Source: JAZDLC01 sp043802345 (GTDB taxonomy: Bacteria; Planctomycetota; B15-G4; JADJEK01). Taken from it: DNA of 7,225 nucleotides. The notes under the pieces are model-generated. The model saw only the letters and a program-made list of their open reading frames with translations. It ran no database searches and was not told the origin of the DNA. Shown one piece after another: positions 1-5,827 of the stretch; position 1 is the first letter of the stretch, and each line of letters opens with the position of its first letter. The translations under genes were made by a program, and so were the position numbers. Where the stretch lies: positions 1 through 7,225 of the forward strand of contig JAZDLC010000354.1 of the NCBI GenBank assembly GCA_043802345.1, given 5' to 3'.

Positions 1-132
1 CGCCATCCCTCTCCGGCGGAGCTGAAGAAGTTCAACGCGTATGTCGCTTCCGGAGTCTCAACGCGGTACGAGAGCAGCGTCGACCTGGTCTGGGCCCTGA
101 TGAACAGCGCCGAGTTCCTCCACCGGCACTAG
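1..132 (+). CDS. DUF1549/DUF1553 (PSD1-type) protein, C-terminal fragment
   Basis: Only the last 43 codons lie in the window, in frame 1, ending at TAG 130-132; the start is outside. The tail has the pattern DLVWALMNSAEFLHRH, which matches the usual C-terminus of DUF1553 proteins (D-L-x-W-A-L-x-N-S-x-E-F-x-x-x-H). These are large secreted proteins of Planctomycetota and relatives that often carry an N-terminal cytochrome c-like domain (PSCyt1), then DUF1549 and DUF1553. The next gene is a DUF1501 protein 17 bases downstream, which is the standard partner, so the pair is probably one transcript. The biochemical role of the family is not established. The identification rests on a short tail plus context; whether the full protein has the cytochrome domain cannot be seen. 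Confidence 0.8.
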   Translation, partial: RHPSPAELKKFNAYVASGVSTRYESSVDLVWALMNSAEFLHRH

Positions 133-138
133 AGATGT

Positions 139-142
139 GGAG
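139..142 (+). promoter_or_regulatory. Ribosome binding site deciding the DUF1501 start
   Basis: GGAG at 139-142 lies 7 bases before the ATG at 150. The alternative in-frame ATG at 135 has no comparable purine-rich site (only CTAGAG before it), so 150 is the better start. Confidence 0.55.
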
Positions 143-149
143 TCCGAGA

Positions 150-1514
150 ATGAGTAAGGCAAGACGAGTCAACAGAGACCCTGCGGGCGCACGGCTGACC
201 CGGCGCGCACTGCTTGCGACGGGACTGGGCGGGGCCGGACTGCTCTGCTTCGACCGGCTGGGGCTCGGCGCCTCCTTGAAGCCGCGGCCGGCGCGAGCGA
301 AGGCGGTGATCCAGATCTGGATGTGGGGCGGACCGAGCCACCTCGACACCTTCGATCCGAAGCCGCAGGCGGGCAGCGACTACACCGGCCCGCTCACCAA
401 GACGCTCCAAACCAACGTGCCGGGAATCCAGATTGGCGAGCTTCTGCCCGAGCTGGCGAAGATCGCCGACAAGTACTCGATCATCCGCAGCATGACGCAC
501 GGAGTGAACGCGCACGAGACCGCGTCCTACATGGTGCAGACCGGGCACCCTTCGGGCGACGGGCTGGTCTATCCCTGCGTCGGCTCGGTGGTCTCCCTGT
601 TCAAGGGGTACGACGCCGGGTTCACGGGTCTGATCCCGCCCTACATCGTGCTGACGAAGCCGCAGGGCCGCTTCTCGGAGGCCGGCTTCCTCGGTTCGCG
701 CTACAAGCCGTTCGCCACCGGCGGCAACCCGGGGCAGAAGCGGTTCGTGGTGGAGGGTGTCGTCGCGGAGGGCGTCTCGGATGAGCGGCAGGAGGCCCGC
801 CGGAAACTGCTGCACGAACTCGACTCGTTCGGGCGCGCGCTGGACGGCGACCCGCGCCTCGCAGCCGTGGCCCACTGCGAGGAGCGCGCCTACGACCTGA
901 TCCTGGGCGACGCCGGCAAGGTGTTCGATCTTACCCAGGAAAAGGACGAGCTGCGGGAGCGGTACGGCCAGAACACCTTCGGCCAGTCCTGCCTGATGGC
1001 AAGGCGGCTGGTCGAACAGGGCGTGCCGTACGTCACCATCAACTACATGGGGTGGGACACCCACAAGCAGCACTTCCAGCTCATGCGCCGCCAGTTGCCG
1101 GAACTCGACCGGGGCATGGCCACGTTGCTGCAGGACCTCTCCGACCGGGGCCTGCTGGACAGCACGATCGTCTGGTGGGGCGGCGAATTCGGGCGCACGC
1201 CCAAGGTCAAGTGGGAGCCGCCGTGGAACGGCGGGCGCGGCCACTTCGGCCCGGTCTTCTCCGCGGTTCTCGCGGGCGGCGGCTTCGAGGGCGGCCATGT
1301 GGTCGGCGCCTCCGATGCGCGAGGCGAGGAGGTGGCCAGTCGCCCGGTCTACCCGTGGGATCTGGTCGGAAGCATCTACGACCGGCTCGGCATCGACCCC
1401 GACGGCCCCCTGCCCCATCCCCACGGAAAGCAGGTGCGTCTTCTCCCCTCCAAGAACGAGGTCGCCGCCGCGGGCGGCCGGCTCAAGGAGATCATGAAGG
1501 GGGGCGGAGCATGA
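150..1514 (+). CDS. DUF1501 family protein, Tat-exported, alkaline phosphatase-like fold
   Basis: This 454-residue protein matches the usual length of DUF1501 proteins, which are predicted to adopt the alkaline phosphatase/sulfatase fold. A twin-arginine signal is visible at residues 17-36 (TRRALLATG, then a hydrophobic stretch), so the protein should cross the membrane folded. Family motifs appear in order: GGPSHLDTFDPKP at about 60-72, RSMTHGVNAHE at 113-123, GWDTH at 301-305, GGEFGRTPK at 344-352 and GRGHF at 362-366. The Asp, His and Glu residues in these motifs are the likely metal ligands. No substrate is established. The gene follows a DUF1553 gene and overlaps the next gene by ATGA, which indicates translational coupling. 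An in-frame ATG at 135 would add five residues but lacks a good ribosome binding site. Family assignment is secure; function is not. Confidence 0.92.
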   Translation: MSKARRVNRDPAGARLTRRALLATGLGGAGLLCFDRLGLGASLKPRPARAKAVIQIWMWGGPSHLDTFDPKPQAGSDYTGPLTKTLQTNVPGIQIGELLPELAKIADKYSIIRSMTHGVNAHETASYMVQTGHPSGDGLVYPCVGSVVSLFKGYDAGFTGLIPPYIVLTKPQGRFSEAGFLGSRYKPFATGGNPGQKRFVVEGVVAEGVSDERQEARRKLLHELDSFGRALDGDPRLAAVAHCEERAYDLILGDAGKVFDLTQEKDELRERYGQNTFGQSCLMARRLVEQGVPYVTINYMGWDTHKQHFQLMRRQLPELDRGMATLLQDLSDRGLLDSTIVWWGGEFGRTPKVKWEPPWNGGRGHFGPVFSAVLAGGGFEGGHVVGASDARGEEVASRPVYPWDLVGSIYDRLGIDPDGPLPHPHGKQVRLLPSKNEVAAAGGRLKEIMKGGGA

Positions 1515-3841
1515 ACCCGCGCTTCCTCGGGCGCGCCGCCCTTCTGTCCGTGACGCTGTTCTTCCCGGCCCAGGCCGCCCTCGCGCAACTGAAGGACCCG
1601 CATGTCGGCTACGCCCATCCCGCGGGGGGACAGCAGGGCACAACCTTCGAGATCGAGATCGGAGGACAGCACCTCGATGGCGTGGACGGGGCGCTCATCT
1701 CCGGCCGTGGGGCGCACGTGGAGGTGCTCGAGCACAACAAGCCGCTGACCAACAAGGAGCGGAACGAGCTGAGGGAAGGACTCCGGCAACTGAGAGAGAC
1801 GAAGGGGCGGCGGAATCCGTACCTGGATGGTGGCCCCAAGAAGCGGGAGTCGGGCGCCAAGAAGCGGAAACCGGACGCCGATGAAAAGGAGGGGTCCGAC
1901 GAGGAGATGGAACGGGAACCGCTCATGTGGCGGGGCGTGCCTCTTTCGGAACTGTCCCGCAGCGAGCTCGCCGAACTCCGCAAGAGTCTCGGCGACAAGA
2001 AGAAGCAGAAGAACAGCCAGCTTGCCGAGACCGTCCGCCTGCGGGTCACCCTTGACCCCGGTGTGCCCGCGGGGAACCACGAGTTGCGGCTGAAAACGCC
2101 GTCTGGACTCTCCAACCCGCTGCGCTTCCAGGTCAATCACATGCCGGAGGTGTCCGAGCGGGAGCCGAACGACAGCCACGAAGCCGGCCCGGCGAGGTCG
2201 CTCCCGGTGATCCTGAACGGCCAGATCCTTCCCGGTGACGTCGACCGGTTCCGGTTCACGGCCGAGAAGGGCCAACGGCTGGTGGCCGCCGTCAGCGCCC
2301 GGGAGCTGATTCCGTACCTGGCGGACGCCGTGCCCGGCTGGTTCCAGGCCACCCTGGCGATCTACGACTCCGCGGGAGACCAGCTCGCCTTTGTCGACGA
2401 CTACCGCTTCCACCCCGATCCGGTGCTCTTCTTCGAAGTGCCCGAAGGCGGCGAGTACGAGCTGGAGATTCGCGACTCGATCTACCGGGGCCGGGAGGAC
2501 TTCGTCTACCGGATCGCCCTGGGCGAGATTCCGTTCATTACCAGCAGCTTCCCGCTGGGCGGTCCGGCCGGACAGCCGACCGCGGTGGCGCTCTCAGGCT
2601 GGAACCTCCCGCGCGACCGCCTGCTTCTGGGAGGCGAGAGCGCCAAGTCCGCCGATTCCGCGTTCGCCGATCAGGTTCCGTTCGTGACCGGCTCCCTGCC
2701 GGAGCGGCGTGAGCAGGAACCGAATCAGGACCTCCAGGACGCCGAACCGCTCGAGCTCCCCGCGATCATCAACGGCCGCATCGAGCAGCCGGGAGACCAG
2801 GATGTGTTCCAGTTCAAGGGGAGAAAGGGTGACCGGGTGGTCGCCGAGGTCCTCGCCCGCCGCCTCGAGTCCCCGCTCGACTCGGTCCTCGTGCTGACCG
2901 ACAGCAAGGGGACGCAGATCGAGATGAACGATGACCACGAGGATCGCGGCGCCGGGCTGACCACCCACCAGGCGGACTCGTTCCTCTCGGTCATCCTGCC
3001 CGCCAGCGGCAGTTACTTCCTGCACCTTCGCGATGCCCAGGCCCATGGCGGCGAGGAGTATGCCTACCGCCTGCGGGTCGGCCCTCCCCAGCCTGACTTT
3101 GCTTTGAGGGTCGTTCCGTCATGCATCAACATGCGCCCCGGAGAGACCGTCCCGCTGACCGTCTACGCCCTGCGCGAAGATGGTTTCGACGGTGAGATCC
3201 AGCTCGAGCTCGACGGCGCTCCGGAGGGGTACGTCCTCTCGGGCGGCCGGGTGCCACCAGGCCACGAGAAGATACAGGTGACCCTGACCGCGCCGGCCTT
3301 CGAGCAGCAGCTCGAGCCGTTCCGGCTGATCGTGCGGGGTCGCGCGAAGGTCTCTGGCGAGGAGCTCGTGCGCGTTGCCGTGGCGGCGGATGACCTGATG
3401 CAGGCGTTCCTCTACCGCCATCTCGTGCCGGCTGATGAGTTGCTGGTGGCGGCCAGGAAAGGCCGGGGAGGAAGGGGCCCGCGGATCCCGACGCAACGCC
3501 TGGCCGGAACCAGGGTCAGCCTCGTCCTGGGAGGCACGGTGGAGCTCCCACTGCCGCATGGGCCAAAGATGCCGGTCGACCAGCTCCAGCTCGAGCTCAA
3601 CGCCCCGCCGGAGGGGATCACCCTGAAGGAGGTCCGCAAGGACCGCCAGCAGTTCACGCTCGTCCTGGAGGCGGACGCCGAGCTGGTCCAGCCGGGACTG
3701 GAAGGGAACCTGATCTTCGATCTCTTCCTGAACCGGCCCGCCAAGGAGATGCCGGGCAAGAAGCAGGGAAAGGAGCAGCGGGTCTCCCTCGGCAGCCTGC
3801 CCGCCATCATGTTCAAGGTCGTGAGAGCGCGGGAGATCTAG
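1511..3841 (+). CDS. Secreted protein with two bacterial pre-peptidase C-terminal (PPC) domains
   Basis: The protein has 776 residues. The start is the ATG overlapping the upstream stop (ATGA), preceded by AAGGGGGG at 1497-1504. Residues 1-25 form a Sec signal peptide with a probable cleavage after ALA. Residues 29-75 and 173-209 look like two halves of an IPT/TIG-like beta domain, split by a strongly charged, helix-prone insert at about 76-172 rich in Lys, Glu and Arg. Two PPC domains follow, each opening with an E-x-E-P-N motif: about 216-337 and 401-524. Another TIG-like stretch (340-375) lies between them. Two Ig-like segments follow (about 529-626 and 666-772) with similar cores, LQLEL/IQLEL then PEG. 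There is no catalytic domain, so it is probably an envelope binding or structural protein working with the DUF1501 and DUF1553 partners. That role is inferred from linkage. Confidence 0.88.
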   Translation: MNPRFLGRAALLSVTLFFPAQAALAQLKDPHVGYAHPAGGQQGTTFEIEIGGQHLDGVDGALISGRGAHVEVLEHNKPLTNKERNELREGLRQLRETKGRRNPYLDGGPKKRESGAKKRKPDADEKEGSDEEMEREPLMWRGVPLSELSRSELAELRKSLGDKKKQKNSQLAETVRLRVTLDPGVPAGNHELRLKTPSGLSNPLRFQVNHMPEVSEREPNDSHEAGPARSLPVILNGQILPGDVDRFRFTAEKGQRLVAAVSARELIPYLADAVPGWFQATLAIYDSAGDQLAFVDDYRFHPDPVLFFEVPEGGEYELEIRDSIYRGREDFVYRIALGEIPFITSSFPLGGPAGQPTAVALSGWNLPRDRLLLGGESAKSADSAFADQVPFVTGSLPERREQEPNQDLQDAEPLELPAIINGRIEQPGDQDVFQFKGRKGDRVVAEVLARRLESPLDSVLVLTDSKGTQIEMNDDHEDRGAGLTTHQADSFLSVILPASGSYFLHLRDAQAHGGEEYAYRLRVGPPQPDFALRVVPSCINMRPGETVPLTVYALREDGFDGEIQLELDGAPEGYVLSGGRVPPGHEKIQVTLTAPAFEQQLEPFRLIVRGRAKVSGEELVRVAVAADDLMQAFLYRHLVPADELLVAARKGRGGRGPRIPTQRLAGTRVSLVLGGTVELPLPHGPKMPVDQLQLELNAPPEGITLKEVRKDRQQFTLVLEADAELVQPGLEGNLIFDLFLNRPAKEMPGKKQGKEQRVSLGSLPAIMFKVVRAREI

Positions 3842-3862
3842 AGGCGAGCGGCTTGAGGATCC

Positions 3863-3887
3863 AAATCGAAATCGAAATCGGGATCGA
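3863..3887 (+). repeat. Hexamer array, left inverted arm before the four-helix-bundle gene
   Basis: Three units of AAATCG followed by one GGATCG fill 3863-3886. Bases 3870-3887 (AATCGAAATCGGGATCGA) form an 18-bp perfect inverted repeat with 4288-4305, on the far side of the gene. The array sits 6 bases before the start codon, so it occupies the position of the ribosome binding site. Confidence 0.9.
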
Positions 3888-3893
3888 CACGAG

Positions 3894-4316
3894 ATGGGAC
3901 TAGGACACGAAAAGCTCGACGTTTACCGTCTTTCGATCAGCTACGTCGCCTGGGTCTACGAGAAGGCCAAGACACTCGACGGTGTCCATCGCGCGGCGCG
4001 GGAGCAATGGCTGCGTGCGAGCCAGTCCATTCCCTTGAATATCGCCGAGGGTAACGGCAAGACCGCCGCTCCCGATCGCAGGCGGTATTTCGAAATCGCC
4101 CGAGGGTCGGCGCTCGAATGCGCCGCCATTCAGGATGTTCTCGTTGTCGGTGGCGCTCTGGACGAACCAGAGAGCTGGAACCGGAAGAAAGAAATCGACC
4201 GCATGGCGGTGATGCTCAGCCGGCTGGGTGGCCGCGGTTACCAAGTCCGGGAAGAGCATGCGGACCACGGATCTGGCGAGAGCGATTTCGATCCCGATTT
4301 CGATTCAAGAGCGTGA
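3894..4316 (+). CDS. Four-helix bundle protein, S23/23S rRNA intervening-sequence protein family
   Basis: The protein has 140 residues, slightly longer than the roughly 115-125 usual for the family. It shows the family's core pattern: EKLDVYRLSISYVAWVY at 6-22, the near-invariant LRASQSIPLNIAEGNGK at 40-56, RRRYFEIARGSALE at 62-75 and AIQDVL at 78-83. Homologues are encoded inside intervening sequences of spirochaete 23S rRNA and as free genes in many bacteria; Avd of diversity-generating retroelements is a structural relative. Their function is poorly known, and nucleic-acid binding has been proposed for Avd. The last residues (SDFDPDFDSRA, 130-140) are translated hexamer repeat, so the tail is probably not part of the fold. 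The ATG lacks a clear ribosome binding site; the nearest candidate is GGA at 3881-3883, inside the left repeat. No reverse transcriptase or template/variable repeat pair is present. Confidence 0.9.
   Translation: MGLGHEKLDVYRLSISYVAWVYEKAKTLDGVHRAAREQWLRASQSIPLNIAEGNGKTAAPDRRRYFEIARGSALECAAIQDVLVVGGALDEPESWNRKKEIDRMAVMLSRLGGRGYQVREEHADHGSGESDFDPDFDSRA
4283..4306 (+). repeat. Hexamer array, right inverted arm within the end of the four-helix-bundle gene
   Basis: Four units fill the stretch: CGATTT, CGATCC, CGATTT and CGATTC. Bases 4288-4305 are the exact reverse complement of 3870-3887. The array lies inside the reading frame and encodes the alternating acidic tail before the TGA at 4314-4316. 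Confidence 0.9.
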
Positions 4317-4356
4317 GGGGCCTGACCACGCGTTGCAGTGCGGCTGAGGCGAGCGA

Positions 4357-5208
4357 TCACCACGTGTCCGGCGGGGTCGTGCGCACCTCGCCGGTGAGAG
4401 CATCCGGATGCGCGAGGTCGAGGGAGCCGATGACCTCCAGATACGCCTCCCCGGCGAACTGACAGAACACTTCCGCCGCGCGGCAGTTCCCCCCCACAAG
4501 TGACGCGTGCTGCCGGTCGACGACATCGACCATCTGCTGGTAAGGGAAGAGCGCCAGCTGGGACGGATAGCAGCCGAGCAGCTCCTGCTTCCCCTCGAGC
4601 TGGTCGGTAATGTCGATCGCCATGCCCGGGGGGATGATCGTCAGGACCTCGTAGCCGTAGATCGCCGGACGCCGCGAGGAGAGGGTCAGGGCGCGCGCAA
4701 GCAGGTGATTGCAGAAGCGATGATCGGCGTTCTGATCGAACAGGTATGGCAAGAAGACGCCGTCCGGTTCGAACGACTCGAGCAGCGCCCGCAACTGGCC
4801 GGCCCGCTCCTCGAGATGCGCCGGGTCACGGAAGCTCCCCTCCGGCCAGCCGAGCATCGTGGGCGGCGGCAGGCCGAGCATGTCGGAGACCGCGGCCGCT
4901 TCGGCCGCCCGGGCAGCGGCCATCGCCGTTTGCTGGGCCGGATCGAGCGTCGCCTCGCGGCCGTCGGTCAGGTAGATCAAGCGCACCGGCACCGCCGCCG
5001 CGAGCAGCTTCTTCAGCGTCCCCCCACACCCGATGATGATGTCGTCCGGGTGAGGCGCCAGGAACAGCGGTCTTGCCGTTGGTGGAAGCTCGGGCGTCTG
5101 GTGGTGGGCGAGATGCCGGACAAAGTCCTGCATGGCGTCGACCCGGCCCCGCACGTACTCGGGGTGGCGTGAAAGGCGGCGCAGCGGTTCAGGTTCACGA
5201 GGGGTCAT
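4357..5208 (-). CDS. PIG-L family (LmbE-like) zinc-dependent deacetylase
   Basis: The 283-residue protein has the PIG-L signature near the N-terminus: FLAPHPDDIIIGCGGTL at 49-65. His53, Asp55 and Asp56 match the zinc-binding and catalytic residues of the A-H-P-D-D-E motif. A second motif, DQNADHRFCNHLL at 158-170, supplies the third histidine ligand (His163 by family position). The family removes N-acetyl groups from sugar substrates such as GlcNAc-inositol, mycothiol or bacillithiol precursors and antibiotic intermediates; the substrate here is unknown. There is no signal peptide, so it is probably cytoplasmic. The usual Glu after H-P-D-D is Ile57. That Glu is not a ligand, so activity is plausible. 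The gene stands alone, convergent with the four-helix-bundle gene and divergent from the GntR operon. The ATG at 5208 has only a distant AAGGAG (15 bases away), so a start at codon 26 is possible. Confidence 0.88.
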   Translation of the reverse strand: MTPREPEPLRRLSRHPEYVRGRVDAMQDFVRHLAHHQTPELPPTARPLFLAPHPDDIIIGCGGTLKKLLAAAVPVRLIYLTDGREATLDPAQQTAMAAARAAEAAAVSDMLGLPPPTMLGWPEGSFRDPAHLEERAGQLRALLESFEPDGVFLPYLFDQNADHRFCNHLLARALTLSSRRPAIYGYEVLTIIPPGMAIDITDQLEGKQELLGCYPSQLALFPYQQMVDVVDRQHASLVGGNCRAAEVFCQFAGEAYLEVIGSLDLAHPDALTGEVRTTPPDTW

Positions 5209-5257
5209 GCTGCGGGGATTCTACTCCTTGCCTGCAAACTCCTCGCGGCCCGCGCGG

Positions 5258-5363
5258 GAATCGAAATCGGAATCGCTATCGAAATCGGGATCGATTGGAC
5301 GCGCCTTCCGAGTGGCATGAGACCAATCGATTTCGATTTGGATTTCGATTTCGATTTCGACTC
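5258..5363. repeat. Large imperfect palindrome of ATCG/CGAT hexamers with a 24-nt centre
   Basis: The left arm 5258-5298 reads GAATCG, AAATCG, GAATCG, CTATCG, AAATCG, GGATCG, ATTGG. The right arm 5323-5363 reads CCAAT, CGATTT twice, GGATTT, CGATTT twice, CGACTC. The 41-base arms are complementary at 34 positions by my count, with a perfect 9-bp inner stem (5290-5298 with 5323-5331). In a + strand RNA three of the seven mismatches become G-U pairs. The units are the same as those around the four-helix-bundle gene, in the same polarity (AAATCG outward left, CGATTT outward right). No gene lies inside. The palindrome occupies the divergent region between the PIG-L gene and the GntR operon. Confidence 0.88.
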
Positions 5364-5386
5364 TTCGAGGCCCCGCCTCAAGGGGG

Positions 5387-5415
5387 TTGCGCCACCGACC
5401 GATCACTGATATAGT
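5387..5415 (+). promoter_or_regulatory. Candidate sigma70-type promoter of the GntR-ABC operon
   Basis: TTGCGC at 5387-5392 and TATAGT at 5410-5415 are separated by 17 bases, which is ideal spacing for -35 and -10 boxes. Transcription would start near 5421-5423, giving a short leader before the ATG at 5447. This is the most AT-rich patch in the window. Confidence 0.6.
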
Positions 5416-5429
5416 GTTATATATCACTA
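5412..5429. promoter_or_regulatory. Palindromic operator, probable GntR/YtrA-type autoregulatory site
   Basis: TAGTGTTATATATCACTA is an 18-bp palindrome with one mismatched pair (positions 6 and 13). It overlaps the -10 box and the expected transcription start, so protein bound there should block initiation. ATCACT occurs at 5402-5407 and again at 5423-5428, 21 bases apart, on the same helical face. Placement in front of its own regulator gene is the usual YtrA-family arrangement; the specific binding is inferred. Confidence 0.6.
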
Positions 5430-5435
5430 ACCAAC

Positions 5436-5439
5436 AGGA
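5436..5439 (+). promoter_or_regulatory. Ribosome binding site deciding the GntR start
   Basis: AGGA at 5436-5439 is 7 bases before the ATG at 5447. The reading frame is open back to a TTG at 5387, but that triplet lies in the -35 box, and the intervening residues show no family similarity. Confidence 0.6.
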
Positions 5440-5446
5440 CTTCGCG

Positions 5447-5827
5447 ATGCAGCTCCACATCAACCCAGCGAACGAACTGCCCATCTACCGGCAGATCATG
5501 CGCCAGATCATGGACGCCGTGGCCGGAGGGATCATGAAGCCTGGTGACAAGTTACCTTCCCATAGAGAGTTAGCGTCGCAGCTCGTGATCGCTCCCTTGA
5601 CCGTCAAGAAGGCGTACGACGAGCTGGAGCGGGAGGGCATCCTGCGGACGGAGCGCGGTCGTGGCACCTTCGTCAGCGACCGCCAGCAGAAGGCCGATCC
5701 GGCCGCGGCCCGGGAGAGGCTGCGTGACGACGCGCAGCGCCTGGTCTCGAAGGCCCGGCTCTGCGGCGTGCCGATCGCCGGGGTCGTGAGCCTGCTGGAA
5801 GAGGTCGCGGAGGGCCATTCGTCATGA
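5447..5827 (+). CDS. Short GntR-family transcriptional regulator, YtrA subfamily
   Basis: The protein has 126 residues, the usual size of YtrA-type regulators, which have a GntR winged helix-turn-helix and only a short helical dimerisation tail in place of a full effector domain. The winged helix spans about 11-77: PIYRQIMRQI, then KPGDKLPSHRELA at 31-43 and LTVKKAYDELEREGIL at 51-66, and the wing RTERGRGTFV at 67-76. Residues 84-125 form the C-terminal helices. Such regulators normally repress their own operon with adjacent ABC transporter genes in response to cell-envelope stress or antibiotics; the signal here is unknown. The gene overlaps the ATPase gene by ATGA. Two TTA codons and one AGA occur within seven codons at 5552-5572, which is unusual in this GC-rich DNA. 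Confidence 0.92.
   Translation: MQLHINPANELPIYRQIMRQIMDAVAGGIMKPGDKLPSHRELASQLVIAPLTVKKAYDELEREGILRTERGRGTFVSDRQQKADPAAARERLRDDAQRLVSKARLCGVPIAGVVSLLEEVAEGHSS

Noticed and set aside
1052..1510. Upstream extension of the PPC-protein frame into the DUF1501 gene
   Set aside because: The extension overlaps a real gene in another frame, is Arg/Gly/Pro-rich, and would bury the signal peptide that begins at 1511.
129..1643. 504-codon open frame on the - strand opposite the DUF1501 gene
   Set aside because: It is antisense to a clearly recognised gene, has no family motif, and has the Arg/Ala/Val-rich composition expected of a GC-rich shadow frame.
3894..4316. Diversity-generating retroelement (Avd-like accessory protein)
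   Set aside because: The protein is of the wider four-helix-bundle family, but no reverse transcriptase, template repeat or variable repeat is present in the window.
4317..4356. Terminator between the convergent four-helix-bundle and PIG-L genes
   Set aside because: No strong stem with a T-run is visible on either strand in these 40 bases, so termination here may be factor-dependent or may use the nearby repeat arm.
4507..5172. 221-codon + strand frame opposite the PIG-L gene
   Set aside because: It is the complement of a gene with intact zinc-binding motifs and shows no domain of its own.
5258..5363. CRISPR array
   Set aside because: The period is 6 bases with no spacers, the two halves are inverted relative to each other, and no cas gene is present.
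5367..5379. Hairpin GAGGC-CCC-GCCTC as a terminator
   Set aside because: The stem is only five base pairs with a three-base loop and is not followed by a T-run on either strand.
5221..5484. Small - strand frame with alternating EIEIQIEID and DFDSDSDFD stretches
   Set aside because: The regular pattern is simply the translated hexamer palindrome. The frame crosses the GntR promoter and start, so it is not a believable gene.
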